A DNA stretch of 64,000 nucleotides from Arthrobacter gandavensis (GTDB taxonomy: Bacteria; Actinomycetota; Actinomycetes; Actinomycetales; Micrococcaceae). The notes under the pieces are model-generated. The model did not search any database. It was not told the origin of the DNA and was given only the letters and a program-made list of their open reading frames with translations. Shown here in pieces: positions 36,030-45,273 of the stretch; position 1 is the first letter of the stretch, and the number at the start of each line of letters is the position of its first letter. The stretch is taken from contig NZ_JADKYW010000003.1 of the NCBI RefSeq assembly GCF_015355785.1, forward strand, positions 62,001-126,000, given 5' to 3'. Made by a program: the position numbers and the translations under genes.

Positions 36030-38097
36030 TGCCTGCTCCTTGGGTTGGGGTTCCGGGACCTTCTGCGGGAACGACTGTGGCGAGCACCTGGCCGGCCTTG
36101 ACCAGGTCTCCTGCCCGGAGGGTGATCGAAACGCGTCCGGCCACCGGGGCGGTGAGCTGGTGCTCCATCTTCATGGCTTCGACCGCGAGCAGCACCTGGC
36201 CGGCTTCGACGGTGTCCCCGTTCGCAGCCGCCACCGTGACGACGGTGCCGGGCATCGGCGAGCGCAGGACCGGGTCAGCGGCGCCTTCGGTCCGTCCGGC
36301 AGCTGCCAACGCGGCCCGCAGGGTCTCGCGGCGGCCCGGCAGTTCCAGCGCCGCGGTGTAGCCGTCCCGGCTGGTCCAGAGCACCGGCGTGCCGCCGGGT
36401 CCGCGGGAGAAGGCGAACAGCATCGGATGTACGACGCCGTCCAGCACCAGCCGGAGGCCGGTCCCGTCCAGGTCCATCCCGGCCCGGAACGCCGGCTGTC
36501 CGTCGATGCGGACCTCCGCGTTCTCCAGGCCGCCAAGCACCTCGACGCTGCGGGTCTTGCCGGCGGCTTGAACGGTCACTGCCAGCGGGTGCCTTCCGCC
36601 GATCCGCCATCCGTCTGCCCGGCTCCAGGCAGACGGCGGGTTCCGCTCCCCGCTGCCGCCGGGCCCGGGGATCCTGCCCTGCAGTACCGCGAGCCGGAGC
36701 AGCGCGGCAGCGGCAAGTTCGGGGATTCCGGGTTCCTGGAAGGCCAGTCCGGGAAGGCGCCGCTCGACCAGCGTGGTGTCCAGGTCCCCGGCCTGCACAG
36801 CCTGGTCTGCGAGCAGCAGGCGGAGGTATTCAGTGTTGGTTCCTAGTCCCAGGATCACGGTCCGGGCCAGGGCGGTGTCCAGCCGCTGGAGCGCCTGCTT
36901 CCGGTCTGCACCCCAGGCAATGACCTTCGCGAGCATCGGGTCATAGCTGGAAGAGACCTCCTGTCCGGCCAGCAGACCCGAATCGGTGCGGATTCCCTCG
37001 CCTCCGGCTTCGCGGAGCGTCTCGACCCGCCCGGCGGTGGGAAGGAACCCTGCCGCGGGGTCCTCGGCATAAACCCGCGCCTCGATGGCGTGCCCTTCCA
37101 GGCGGACCTGGTCCTGGGTCAGCTCCAGCGGCTCCCCGGCGGCGATGCGAACCTGCCATTCCACCAGGTCTATTCCGGTGACCATCTCGGTGACCGGGTG
37201 CTCTACCTGCAGCCGGGTGTTCATCTCCATGAAGAAGAACTCGTCCGGAGCCTCTCCGGAAACCAGGAACTCAACGGTTCCCGCGCCTGTGTAGTCGACG
37301 GACCGTGCCGCCTCGCAGGCCGCCGCGCCCATGCGTGCACGGGCGGCGTCGTCCAGCAGCACTGAGGGAGCTTCCTCGATCACCTTCTGGTGCCGGCGCT
37401 GCAGGGAGCATTCACGCTCACCCAGGTGGATTACGTTCCCGTGGGTGTCGGCCAGGACCTGCACCTCAATGTGCCGGGGGAAGGGGACCAGCCGTTCCAG
37501 GAACAGGGTGTCATCCCCGAATGCCGCTGCGGCCACGCGCCGGGCCGAGGCGAGGGCGGCGGGCAGGTCCGCGGGAGCGGTGACCGCATGCATGCCCTTG
37601 CCGCCTCCGCCGGCGGACGGTTTGATCAGCAGCGGATAGCCCACTCCGGCCGCAGCCGCGGTCAGCTCCCCGTCCCCCAGCCCGGGCTCGGCGATCCCGG
37701 GGATGACTGGCACGCCATAACCGGCCACGTGGTTCTTGGACTGGATCTTGTCCCCCATCAGCTCCAGCGCCTTGATGCCGGGGCCAATGAAGGCGATGCC
37801 GTTCTCAGCGAGCAGCCGGGCAAAGGAGGCGTTTTCGCTGAGGAACCCGTAACCGGGGTGCACGGCCTGGGCACCGGAGGAGCGGCAGGCGGCCAGCACC
37901 GCCCCGGCATTGAGGTAGCTGCTGCGCGGGTCCGCCGGGCCGAGGCGCACGGCGGTGTCGGCCTCCCGCACGTGGCGGGCACCGGCGTCGGCGTCGCTGT
38001 ACACGGCAACGCTGCGCAGCCCCAGCTTTTTGAGGGTGCGGATCACCCGGCAGGCGATCTCTCCACGGTTGGCCACCAAAACAGTTGTAAAAGTCAT
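36016..38097 (-). CDS. Acyl-CoA carboxylase biotin-carboxylase/biotin-carrier subunit
   Basis: A 693-residue alpha subunit that carboxylates its own biotin with ATP and bicarbonate. The biotin-carboxylase domain opens [20 protein letters not shown], with the ATP-grasp loop [14 protein letters not shown] and the [18 protein letters not shown] region. After a BT-type linker the C-terminal carrier domain has [10 protein letters not shown] with biotinyl Lys643. In this operon it should be the methylcrotonyl-CoA carboxylase alpha subunit, although acetyl/propionyl types look alike. I set the start at the ATG 38095-38097, four bases after the carboxyltransferase stop. Confidence 0.93.
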   Translation of the reverse strand: MTFTTVLVANRGEIACRVIRTLKKLGLRSVAVYSDADAGARHVREADTAVRLGPADPRSSYLNAGAVLAACRSSGAQAVHPGYGFLSENASFARLLAENGIAFIGPGIKALELMGDKIQSKNHVAGYGVPVIPGIAEPGLGDGELTAAAAGVGYPLLIKPSAGGGGKGMHAVTAPADLPAALASARRVAAAAFGDDTLFLERLVPFPRHIEVQVLADTHGNVIHLGERECSLQRRHQKVIEEAPSVLLDDAARARMGAAACEAARSVDYTGAGTVEFLVSGEAPDEFFFMEMNTRLQVEHPVTEMVTGIDLVEWQVRIAAGEPLELTQDQVRLEGHAIEARVYAEDPAAGFLPTAGRVETLREAGGEGIRTDSGLLAGQEVSSSYDPMLAKVIAWGADRKQALQRLDTALARTVILGLGTNTEYLRLLLADQAVQAGDLDTTLVERRLPGLAFQEPGIPELAAAALLRLAVLQGRIPGPGGSGERNPPSAWSRADGWRIGGRHPLAVTVQAAGKTRSVEVLGGLENAEVRIDGQPAFRAGMDLDGTGLRLVLDGVVHPMLFAFSRGPGGTPVLWTSRDGYTAALELPGRRETLRAALAAAGRTEGAADPVLRSPMPGTVVTVAAANGDTVEAGQVLLAVEAMKMEHQLTAPVAGRVSITLRAGDLVKAGQVLATVVPAEGPGTPTQGAGNAEL

Positions 38098-38101
38098 GTG
38101 T

Positions 38102-39706
38102 TCACATCCGGAAGAGGCCGAAGGAAGTTTTGGGAAGCGGCGCGTTGGCGCAGACATCCAGCGCCAGCCCCAGCACGGTGCGGGTGTCCTGCGGATCGAT
38201 AATCCCGTCGTCCCAGAGACGCGCCGTTGAGTAATAGGGGCTGCCCTGTGCCTCATAGTCCTGGCGGATGGGTTCGCGGAAGGATTCCTCCTCCTCGGCG
38301 CTCCATTCTTCACCGCGGGCTTCGAGTCCGTCCCGGCGGACCGTCGCCAGGACGGCCGCGGCCTGGTTTCCGCCCATTACGGAGATCCTCGCGGCAGGCC
38401 ACATCCACAGGAAGCGCGGCGAGTACGCCCGGCCGCACATGGAGTAGTTGCCTGCGCCGAAGGAACCGCCGATGACCACGGTCAGTTTGGGTACCCGGCA
38501 GGTGGCCACGGCGGTGACCATCTTGGCGCCGTGCCGGGCGATTCCCCCGGCTTCATAATCTCGCCCGACCATGAAGCCGGAAATGTTCTGCAGGAAGACC
38601 AGCGGAATGCCGCGCTGGTCGCACAGTTCAATGAAGTGGGCCCCCTTCTGCGCGGATTCGCTGAACAGCACACCGTTGTTGGCCACGATTCCCACGCGGT
38701 GGCCGTGCAGCCGGGCGAAGCCGGTGACCAGGGTGGTGCCGTATTCCTTTTTGAATTCGTGGAATTCGCTGCCGTCGGTGATGCGGGCAATGACTTCCCG
38801 CACGTCGTAGGGACTCTGCAGGTCTGCCGGGACGGCAGCGTAGAGTTCCCCGGGATCCGCTTCGGGCTCCACGGCCGGCACGGGTTCCCAGGCGCGCAGC
38901 GGTTCGGGGAACGTCTCAGCGATGTCCCGGACGATTTCAAGTGCGTGGGCGTCATTTTCGGCCAGGTGGTCGGTCACTCCGGAGGTGCGCGAATGCAGCT
39001 CCCCGCCGCCCAGCTCCTCCGCCGTCACTACCTCGCCGATGGCTGCCTTCACCAGCGGAGGGCCGCCAAGGAAGATGGTGCCCTGGTTGCGCACGATGAC
39101 GGTTTCATCGCTCATGGCAGGCACGTAGGCGCCGCCGGCGGTGCAGGACCCCAGGACGGCGGCGATCTGCGGGATCTTCGCAGCGGACATCCGTGCCTGG
39201 TTGTAGAAAATGCGGCCGAAGTGGTCCCGGTCCGGGAAGACCTCGTCCTGCAGCGGCAGGAAGGCACCGCCGGAATCAACCAGGTAGATGCAGGGAAGCC
39301 TGTTTTCAAGGGCGATCTCCTGCGCCCGAAGGTGCTTCTTGACCGTCATTGGGTAGTAGGTTCCGCCCTTGACCGTCGCGTCATTCGAAAGCACCATGAC
39401 GTGCCGCCCATGGACCAGCCCGATTCCGGCAATTAGTCCAGCCGCCGGGCACTCGTCCTGGTACATGCCGTTCGCTGCAAGGGGCGCGATTTCAAGGAAC
39501 GGGCTGCCGTCGTCGAGCAGCGCCTCGATCCTTTCCCGCGGAAGGAGCTTACCGCGGGAGGTGTGCCGCTCCCGGGAACGGACGGACCCGCCCTGCGCGG
39601 TTTCGGCGAGGCGTTTGTGCAGCTCTCCGGCCAGCATCCGCTGGGCCGCGTCATTGGCGGCGTACTGCTCAGATGCCGGGTCCAGCGCGGTGGCAAGAGT
39701 CTCCAT
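38102..39706 (-). CDS. Acyl-CoA carboxylase carboxyltransferase (beta) subunit
   Basis: A 534-residue carboxyltransferase that moves CO2 from carboxybiotin to an acyl-CoA. The crotonase-fold pair shows [28 protein letters not shown] and [15 protein letters not shown] in the N-domain and [22 protein letters not shown] with [15 protein letters not shown] in the C-domain. This arrangement fits methylcrotonyl-CoA carboxylases. AAGGAAG supports the ATG at 39704-39706; the frame extends ten codons upstream. It is the first gene of the operon and is divergent from the TetR gene. Confidence 0.93.
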   Translation of the reverse strand: METLATALDPASEQYAANDAAQRMLAGELHKRLAETAQGGSVRSRERHTSRGKLLPRERIEALLDDGSPFLEIAPLAANGMYQDECPAAGLIAGIGLVHGRHVMVLSNDATVKGGTYYPMTVKKHLRAQEIALENRLPCIYLVDSGGAFLPLQDEVFPDRDHFGRIFYNQARMSAAKIPQIAAVLGSCTAGGAYVPAMSDETVIVRNQGTIFLGGPPLVKAAIGEVVTAEELGGGELHSRTSGVTDHLAENDAHALEIVRDIAETFPEPLRAWEPVPAVEPEADPGELYAAVPADLQSPYDVREVIARITDGSEFHEFKKEYGTTLVTGFARLHGHRVGIVANNGVLFSESAQKGAHFIELCDQRGIPLVFLQNISGFMVGRDYEAGGIARHGAKMVTAVATCRVPKLTVVIGGSFGAGNYSMCGRAYSPRFLWMWPAARISVMGGNQAAAVLATVRRDGLEARGEEWSAEEEESFREPIRQDYEAQGSPYYSTARLWDDGIIDPQDTRTVLGLALDVCANAPLPKTSFGLFRM

Positions 39707-39759
39707 CGACTTCCTTAGGTTGAGCGTGTCCGGCACTGCCTGCCGGATGACCGGCGTTG

Positions 39760-39800
39760 GTTAATGCCCGCTAACTCAGATTAGGTTAGTGGCTATTAAC
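39760..39800. promoter_or_regulatory. Two 16-bp palindromes, probable TetR operators
   Basis: GTTAATGCCCGCTAAC (39760-39775) and GTTAGTGGCTATTAAC (39785-39800) are both GTTA-N8-TAAC, with centres 25 bp apart. They lie between the divergent carboxyltransferase (start 39706) and TetR (start 39856) genes, the normal place for a TetR-family operator controlling both directions. Confidence 0.75.
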
Positions 39801-39855
39801 TGACGTGTCCACCACAATGGAGGGGTTGCCACCAGACAACCGCGGAAAGGCAGGC

Positions 39856-40470
39856 ATGGATTCAACTAAGAGCACCCCCCGCACCGCTACGGGCCGAAGC
39901 GCCGCGAAGGCTTCCCGGCGTGCGGCGATGCTGGATGCCGCGGCCGCGCTTTTCGCCGAGAAGGGCTACAACGGCGTTTCCATCGAGGAACTCGGCGCCG
40001 CTGCGGGTGTCAGCGGGCCGGCCGTCTACCGTCATTTCAGCGGCAAGCCGGCTCTGCTCTCCGCCCTGCTGATCGGCGTCAGCAAGGACTTGCTGGAAGG
40101 CGGAATCGCCGTCGTTGCCGAGTCTGACACTGCCGAAGTTGCCCTGAGCGGACTGATTGAGTTCCAGGTGGACTTCGCACTGCGCCAGTCGAACGTCATC
40201 CGGGTCCAGGACCGGGACCTGGCCAGCCTGCCCGAAGAGGATGAGCGCACCGTTCGCCAGCTGCAGCGCCAGTACGTGGAGGTTTGGGTGGACGCCATCT
40301 CGGCCCTGCATCCCAAGGCTGAACTGGCACTGCTGCGCCACCGGGCGCAGGCGGTGTTCGGGCTGATCAACTCCACGTCCCACACACTGACCAGCAAGAC
40401 CACCGCCCGCGAGACCGTCAAACTGCGCGCCCTGCTTGAACGCATGGCATGGGCCGCGCTGAATGCCTAG
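39856..40470 (+). CDS. TetR-family regulator of the acyl-CoA operon
   Basis: A 204-residue dimeric repressor. The N-terminal helix-turn-helix runs RRAAMLDAAAALFAEKGYNGVSIEELGAAAGVSGPAVYRHFSGKPALL; the C-terminal ligand domain is all-helical. I chose the ATG at 39856-39858 (GGAAAGG upstream) over an in-frame start 17 codons earlier. Divergence from the carboxyltransferase gene and two palindromes between them indicate it controls that operon and itself; the inducer is probably an acyl-CoA of the pathway. The comparable M. tuberculosis cluster also has an adjoining TetR gene. Confidence 0.9.
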   Translation: MDSTKSTPRTATGRSAAKASRRAAMLDAAAALFAEKGYNGVSIEELGAAAGVSGPAVYRHFSGKPALLSALLIGVSKDLLEGGIAVVAESDTAEVALSGLIEFQVDFALRQSNVIRVQDRDLASLPEEDERTVRQLQRQYVEVWVDAISALHPKAELALLRHRAQAVFGLINSTSHTLTSKTTARETVKLRALLERMAWAALNA

Positions 40471-40506
40471 TAGGCTAGGAAAAACCCCCGAGCAGAAAGA
40501 CCTGCC

Positions 40507-40974
40507 GTGATTGAGCTTCGTGCCGTAGAACCGGGCGATGTTGATGAGTTCTTCACCCATCAGCTGGACCCGGGCGCCAACCATATGGCTGCCTTTGCCG
40601 CCAAGAATCCCGCGGACAGGGGTGTGTTCGACCTCCACTGGCAGCAGATCCTCAGTGACTCCGGCATCACCGTGCGCACCATCGTGGCCGACGGAGACGT
40701 GGTGGGCTCCATTCTTGCCTACCGGGACGGCAGCATCCCGGAGATCAGCTACTGGATAGACCGCGAGCGCTGGGGACAGGGAATTACGACGGCGGCGGTG
40801 GGCCTCTTCCTCGAAGAGTTCCCCGAGCGGCCCGTCCGCGCCAGGGCAGTCGCAGACAACGTGAGCTCCATTCGCATCCTAGAGCGCTACGGCTTCAAGG
40901 TCATCGGCGAGGCCCAGTCCTTCGCCAATGCCCGCGGAGCGGTAGTCCGCGAACTGGAGCTGGAGCTCGCCTAG
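40507..40974 (+). CDS. GNAT family N-acetyltransferase
   Basis: A 155-residue acetyltransferase of the RimJ/RimL-like type. ISYWIDRERWGQGITTAAVGLFLEEF contains the acetyl-CoA loop (R-x-x-W-G-Q-G-I), and ADNVSSIRILERYGFKVIGE is the usual C-terminal substrate/CoA contact. The substrate is unknown. It starts at GTG 40507-40509, 36 bases after the TetR stop on the same strand, so it may be transcribed with it. A strong hairpin follows before the convergent E2 gene. Confidence 0.88.
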   Translation: MIELRAVEPGDVDEFFTHQLDPGANHMAAFAAKNPADRGVFDLHWQQILSDSGITVRTIVADGDVVGSILAYRDGSIPEISYWIDRERWGQGITTAAVGLFLEEFPERPVRARAVADNVSSIRILERYGFKVIGEAQSFANARGAVVRELELELA

Positions 40975-40991
40975 CTCCACTCAGCCTTACT

Positions 40992-41037
40992 GCAGCAGGG
41001 CCCCTTATCCGCGGACGGTGGAAAGGGGCCCTGCTGC
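40992..41037. terminator. Hairpin between convergent GNAT and E2 genes
   Basis: Arms GCAGCAGGGCCCCTT (40992-41006) and its complement (41023-41037), 15 bases perfect, with a 16-base loop. It lies 18 bases after each of the two convergent genes, so it probably ends transcription from both. There is no long T-run on either side. Confidence 0.7.
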
Positions 41038-41054
41038 CGCTTGGGGGCGGATCC

Positions 41055-42446
41055 TCAGTCCAGCGCCAGGACCATGGCGGGTTCCGCCAGAACGTCACCA
41101 ATGTCCCGCAGGAAAGCTGCCCCTTCCGCCCCGTCCACCAGGCGGTGGTCGAAGGAAAGGCTGAGCGTGGTGACCTGCCGCAGGGCGATGCCGCCCTCGT
41201 GTTCCCAGGGCTGCCTGCGGACGGCACCCAGTGCCAGGATCGCGGCCTCTCCCGGGTTCAGGATGGGCGTTCCGGCATCAACGCCGAAGACTCCCACGTT
41301 GGAGATTGACACGGTGCCGCCGGTCAGTGCTGCCGGCGGGGTGCGCCCGTCCCGGGCGGTTCCGGCCAGGTCCGAGATTGCCAGGGCGAGTTCCCGCAGC
41401 CCCAGGTCCTGCGCGTCCTTGATGTTGGGGACCAGCAGCCCCCTCGGCGTGGCTGCCGCGATGCCTAGATTGACGTAGCGGTACCGGACGATCTCCCGCG
41501 CGGCATCGTCCCAGCGCGCGTTCAGTTCGGGATGGCGCCGCAGCGCCAGGCAGACGGCCTTGGCCGCCAGCACCAGCGGGGTCAGCCGCACGCCGTCGTA
41601 TTCCCGGCGGCCGCGCAGCTTGTCCAGGAGCTTCATCGAGGCCGTGACGTCCACCGTGAGGAAAACGGTGGCGTGCGGTGCCGTGAAGGCGCTGGAGACC
41701 ATGGCTGCTGCGGTGTGCTTCCGGATGCCCGCAATGGGAATCCGTTCCTCCCGGCCCTGGCCCAGGTGCGGAGCACCGGCGACGACCGGCTGTTGCCGGT
41801 CCGGAACTGGGGACGGTTCGGCGGATCTGCGCAGATGCGCGGCTTCCACGTCGCCGCGCAGGATCCGGCCCTGCGGACCGGTACCGTCCACGGCGGACAG
41901 GTCGACGCCTAGATCCCGGGCGAGCTTGCGGACCGGCGGAGTGGAGCGTGGCCTAAGCCCGGGTTCACCGGCGCCGGCCACACGTTCCGCACCGGCTGCG
42001 CGCGGCGGACTATCCACCGGCTGGGCTGCCGGTACCGGCTGGGCTGTCGGTACCGGCTGAGCTGTCGGCGCGGGGCCGGTGAAGCCGCGTCGCGTCCGGC
42101 GGGCAGGACGCCCAGCTTTCTCGGGTTCGGCTCCGTATCCCACCAGGGTCGGCTGGCGTCGCTGCGCCGCTTCCGAGGGGGCTGCCGGAGCGGGTGCACC
42201 GCCGGCATCCGGCACGTCGAAGCTAATGATTGCCTTTCCCACTTCCACCACCGTGCCCTCGGCCTCATGCAGCCTGGCCACCACGCCCTCGAACGGGGAC
42301 GGGAGTTCGACTACGGCCTTCGCCGTCTCCACGTCCGCTATGACCTGGTTCAGGGTCACGCTCTGGCCTTCAGTAACCCGCCAGGACAGGATTTCTGATT
42401 CTGTGAGGCCTTCACCGAGGTCCGGGAGCCGGAATTCGCGGATCAT
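41055..42446 (-). CDS. bkdC: Branched-chain 2-oxoacid dehydrogenase E2 (lipoyl acyltransferase)
   Basis: Core acyltransferase of the complex, 463 residues. One N-terminal lipoyl domain has DVETAKAVVELPSPFEG with lipoyl Lys43. A Pro/Ala linker leads to the peripheral subunit-binding domain (PPVRKLARDLGVDLSAVDGTGPQGRI). The catalytic domain ends with LSFDHRLVDGAEG, where His434 is the active-site residue. In the linker, PTAQPVPTAQPVPAAQPV is a short tandem repeat. The start overlaps the E1 beta stop by four bases (ATGA). No E3 gene is present, so a shared dihydrolipoyl dehydrogenase must serve. Confidence 0.94.
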   Translation of the reverse strand: MIREFRLPDLGEGLTESEILSWRVTEGQSVTLNQVIADVETAKAVVELPSPFEGVVARLHEAEGTVVEVGKAIISFDVPDAGGAPAPAAPSEAAQRRQPTLVGYGAEPEKAGRPARRTRRGFTGPAPTAQPVPTAQPVPAAQPVDSPPRAAGAERVAGAGEPGLRPRSTPPVRKLARDLGVDLSAVDGTGPQGRILRGDVEAAHLRRSAEPSPVPDRQQPVVAGAPHLGQGREERIPIAGIRKHTAAAMVSSAFTAPHATVFLTVDVTASMKLLDKLRGRREYDGVRLTPLVLAAKAVCLALRRHPELNARWDDAAREIVRYRYVNLGIAAATPRGLLVPNIKDAQDLGLRELALAISDLAGTARDGRTPPAALTGGTVSISNVGVFGVDAGTPILNPGEAAILALGAVRRQPWEHEGGIALRQVTTLSLSFDHRLVDGAEGAAFLRDIGDVLAEPAMVLALD

Positions 42447-43465
42447 CGGCCGGCTCCTTCGAGGACGGCAGACGGCGCCAGGGAGTTGGGCCGGCGCATC
42501 ACGCGGTCCACACCGTCCAGGATCCGGTCCAGGTCCGGGAGATGGTGTTTTTCAAGTCGGGCCGGCGGGTAGGGGATGTCGAAGCCCGTCACCCGCACCG
42601 GCGCGTGCTCCAGGAAGTCGAAACAGCGCTCCGTGATGCTGGCGGCGAGCTCGGCACCGAGACCGCCGGACTGCGCGGCTTCATGCGTGACCACGAGGCG
42701 GCCGGTCTTGCGGACGGAGGCCTCCACTGCCGGGTAGTCCACCGGGGACAGCGAGCGCAGGTCTATCACTTCCATGGAGATGCCCTCATCTTCGGCAGCG
42801 GTGGCGGCATCCAGTGCCGTCATGACCAGCGGTCCGTAGGTCACCAGCGTGACGTCAGTTCCCGCGGCCGCCACCCGGGCGGCCCCCATGGGCAGCGCAC
42901 CTTCCAGTGTCTGCGCAACCTCCCCCTTGGTGTGGTACCTGCGCTTGGGTTCGAAGTAGAGCACCGGATCATCGCAGGCGACGGCCTGCCGGATCATGGT
43001 GTAGGCGTCCTGGGGGTTGGACACGCTGACCACCCGCAGTCCGGATGTGTGAGTGAAGTAGGCCTCCGGGGACTCGGAGTGGTGCTCCGGCGAACCGATG
43101 CCGCCGCCGAACGGCACACGGATGGTCAGGGGCAGTTTCACCGCACCGCGGGTGCGGTAATGCATCTTGGCAACCTGGGAGACAATCTGGTCAAACGCCG
43201 GGTAGATGAACCCGTCGAACTGAATTTCCACCACGGGCCGGTAACCGCGGAAGGCCAGCCCGACGGCGGTGCCCATGATTCCGGATTCGGCCAGCGGGGT
43301 GTCCATCACGCGCTTGGGCCCGTACTTTTCCTGCAGCCCGTCGGTAATCCGGAAGACTCCGCCCAGCTTGCCAATGTCCTCTCCCATCAGCACCACCCTG
43401 GGGTCCGCGGCAAGCGCATCGTCCAGTCCGGCGGTGATCGCGCGGCCAAAGGTCATGCTGCTCAT
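42443..43465 (-). CDS. bkdB: Branched-chain 2-oxoacid dehydrogenase E1 beta
   Basis: Beta subunit (340 residues) of the thiamine-diphosphate decarboxylase. Family blocks are VLMGEDIGKLGGVFRITDGLQEKYGPKRV, DTPLAESGIMGTAVGLA, EIQFDGFIYPAFDQIVSQ and RVPFGGGIGSPEHHSES. The frame continues upstream to 43732, but that part is antisense-like; the ATG at 43463-43465 overlaps the E1 alpha stop by four bases. Both ends are thus coupled to neighbours in an alpha-beta-E2 operon. Confidence 0.95.
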   Translation of the reverse strand: MSSMTFGRAITAGLDDALAADPRVVLMGEDIGKLGGVFRITDGLQEKYGPKRVMDTPLAESGIMGTAVGLAFRGYRPVVEIQFDGFIYPAFDQIVSQVAKMHYRTRGAVKLPLTIRVPFGGGIGSPEHHSESPEAYFTHTSGLRVVSVSNPQDAYTMIRQAVACDDPVLYFEPKRRYHTKGEVAQTLEGALPMGAARVAAAGTDVTLVTYGPLVMTALDAATAAEDEGISMEVIDLRSLSPVDYPAVEASVRKTGRLVVTHEAAQSGGLGAELAASITERCFDFLEHAPVRVTGFDIPYPPARLEKHHLPDLDRILDGVDRVMRRPNSLAPSAVLEGAGR

Positions 43466-44613
43466 CGGCTCTGTCCTTCCGCGGTGCCGTCCATCATGGC
43501 CAGGTAGGCCGTGTAGTGCTCCTGCTGGCGGTCCAGCCAGCTGTTCGGCTCGGCGTAGACGTGGGCAAACACGTCGCTGGCGCCGGGGTCCGGAAGGGTC
43601 AGGCAGGCTTCGCGCAGTGCGGCGGCGAGCGCATCGGCCTCGGCCTCCACGGAAGCGAGGAACGCCTCGTCCGCGTGCCCCTCGTTCTGCAGCAGGGCAC
43701 CCAGCCGGGTGACCGGATCCCTGAGCCGCCACTCCTCCAGTTCCGCGGCATCACGGTATCGGGTGGGATCATCGGCGGTGGTGTGCGGTCCCATCCGGTA
43801 GGTCACTGCTTCGATGAAGGTTGGTCCGCCGCCGCTGCGTGCACGGTCCAGTGCTTCCCGGGTGGCTGCCAGGACGGCAAGGACGTCATTGCCGTCCACG
43901 CGGATGGACGGGATGCCGAATCCCGGGGCCCGGTTGGCGATCGGCACCTGGGCCTGCAGCCCCACCGGCTCGGAGATGGCCCACTGGTTGTTCTGGCAGA
44001 AGAAAATCACCGGTGCCTGGAAGCTTGCGGCGAAGACCATTGCCTCGTTGACGTCCCCCTGGCTGGTGGCGCCGTCACCGAAGTAGCTGATGGCGGCGTC
44101 GTCCGCGCCGTCCTGGGCAATGCCCATGGCGTAGCCTGCCGCGTGCAGCGCCTGAGCTCCGATGATCACCTGGGTGGGCGCCATGTTGACCGCATAGGGA
44201 TCCCAGCCCCCTGCCGCGTTTCCGCGCCAGACCCGCATGAGGTCAGCGAACCCGACGCCGCGGCACCATGCCACGGCGTTCTCGCGGTAGCTGCTGAAGA
44301 CGAAGTCGGAGGGGCGCAGGGCCCGGGCCGAACCAATCTGTGCTGCCTCCTGGCCCAGGAGCGGAGGCCAGAGGCCCAGCTCGCCCTGGCGCTGCAGGGA
44401 GGTGGCCTCGGTGTCGATGCGCCGGACCAGGACCATGTCCCGGTAGAGGCCGCGGAGGGCCTCGGCGTCGACGTCCTGGACCCAGCGGCCGTAGAACGCG
44501 TCCTGGACCCGCGCACCGCTGGGGCGGACGAGCTGGACATAGGGGTCATTGGGTTCCATCCCGGTGTTTTCGGGATGTCCTACCGGGGTATGCAGGGACA
44601 CTTTGATGCGCAT
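43462..44613 (-). CDS. bkdA: Branched-chain 2-oxoacid dehydrogenase E1 alpha
   Basis: Alpha subunit (383 residues) that decarboxylates branched-chain 2-oxoacids using thiamine diphosphate. The cofactor motif is YFGDGATSQGDVNEAM ending about 30 residues later at FFCQNNQWAIS; the phosphorylation-loop-like YRMGPHTTADDPTRYR is typical of BCKDH rather than pyruvate dehydrogenase alpha. LGQEAAQIGSA and FSSYRENAVAW fit the family. The ATG at 44613 has GGAAGG directly abutting, so the Met 18 codons later could be the true start. Confidence 0.94.
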   Translation of the reverse strand: MRIKVSLHTPVGHPENTGMEPNDPYVQLVRPSGARVQDAFYGRWVQDVDAEALRGLYRDMVLVRRIDTEATSLQRQGELGLWPPLLGQEAAQIGSARALRPSDFVFSSYRENAVAWCRGVGFADLMRVWRGNAAGGWDPYAVNMAPTQVIIGAQALHAAGYAMGIAQDGADDAAISYFGDGATSQGDVNEAMVFAASFQAPVIFFCQNNQWAISEPVGLQAQVPIANRAPGFGIPSIRVDGNDVLAVLAATREALDRARSGGGPTFIEAVTYRMGPHTTADDPTRYRDAAELEEWRLRDPVTRLGALLQNEGHADEAFLASVEAEADALAAALREACLTLPDPGASDVFAHVYAEPNSWLDRQQEHYTAYLAMMDGTAEGQSR

Positions 44614-44679
44614 CCTTCCGTGTTGGGGCCCCGGGGGTGGTGGGGTCCGAACCTGATGCCGGGCGCCTTTGCCCAGTTA

Positions 44680-44699
44680 GGTGTGACCCTACTCACACC
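44680..44699. promoter_or_regulatory. Palindrome in the bkdA/Lrp intergenic region, candidate operator
   Basis: GGTGTGA-CCCTAC-TCACACC is a perfect 7+7 inverted repeat with a 6-base spacer, placed between the divergent bkdA and Lrp/AsnC genes (66 bases from bkdA, 82 from the regulator). Lrp-family regulators bind such sites next to divergently transcribed targets. Confidence 0.6.
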
Positions 44700-44781
44700 A
44701 AGCAGGCGGCACAACCACATGCCGTCCGATTGGGCATACTGCCCTGCTTCCGCTTCCTGGGCCGTGCTAGCGTTGCGCACT

Positions 44782-45255
44782 ATGCAGATTCTGGACAGCA
44801 CCGACTTTCGCGTTCTGCGGGCAATGGCCACTGATCCCCGCCGGACCGTGGTGGCCCTTGCCGCACGTCTGGGCATCTCCCGGAACACTGTCCAGGCGAG
44901 GCTTTCCGGAATGGAAAAGAAGGGTGCCTTCCTGTCCTTTGAACGCCGGATCAGTCCCGTGGCGCTGGGCTACCCGCTCATGGCATTCGTGCACGTCCAT
45001 GTACAGCAGCAGCGCCTGGCGGAAATCACGGGCGAGCTCTCAGACATTCCGGAGGTCGTCGAGGCGCACGGCCTGACCGGGGCGGCGGACCTGCTGCTGC
45101 GGATCGTGGCACTCGACGCCGAGGATCTCTTCCGCGTCAACAAGGCCATCCTCGCCGTCCCCGGTGTTGAACGTTCGGACACGACCCTGGCCATGGGTGA
45201 GCTCATCCCCTATCGGGTCGCGCCGCTGCTGGAGCGCGGTCCCGCGGGCAGCTAG
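44782..45255 (+). CDS. Lrp/AsnC family transcriptional regulator
   Basis: A 157-residue regulator: helix-turn-helix (STDFRVLRAMATDPRRTVVALAARLGISRNTVQARLSGMEKKGAF) followed by an alpha-beta ligand-binding (RAM) domain, AFVHVHVQQQRLAEITGELSDIPEVVEAHGLTGAADLLLRIVA. It faces the bkd operon divergently and is the obvious candidate to control it, sensing a branched-chain amino acid or related molecule. The ATG is 44782-44784; the frame is open far upstream but antisense to bkdA. Its TAG stop lies within the target-site copy of the IS element inserted directly behind, so the coding sequence is intact. Confidence 0.93.
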   Translation: MQILDSTDFRVLRAMATDPRRTVVALAARLGISRNTVQARLSGMEKKGAFLSFERRISPVALGYPLMAFVHVHVQQQRLAEITGELSDIPEVVEAHGLTGAADLLLRIVALDAEDLFRVNKAILAVPGVERSDTTLAMGELIPYRVAPLLERGPAGS

Positions 45256-45256
45256 C
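45251..45256. repeat. Target-site duplication, left copy (GCTAGC)
   Basis: GCTAGC immediately before the left end of the IS element is repeated directly after the right end (46329-46334). A 6-bp duplication is in the range known for IS481 elements. Because GCTAGC is itself palindromic, chance is harder to exclude than usual. Confidence 0.7.
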
Positions 45257-45273
45257 TGTACTGAGACAGCACG

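Noticed and set aside
43516-44781. Long upstream extension of the Lrp frame
   Set aside because: It is antisense to bkdA and reads as shadow sequence; the regulator begins at the ATG at 44782 where the helix-turn-helix starts.
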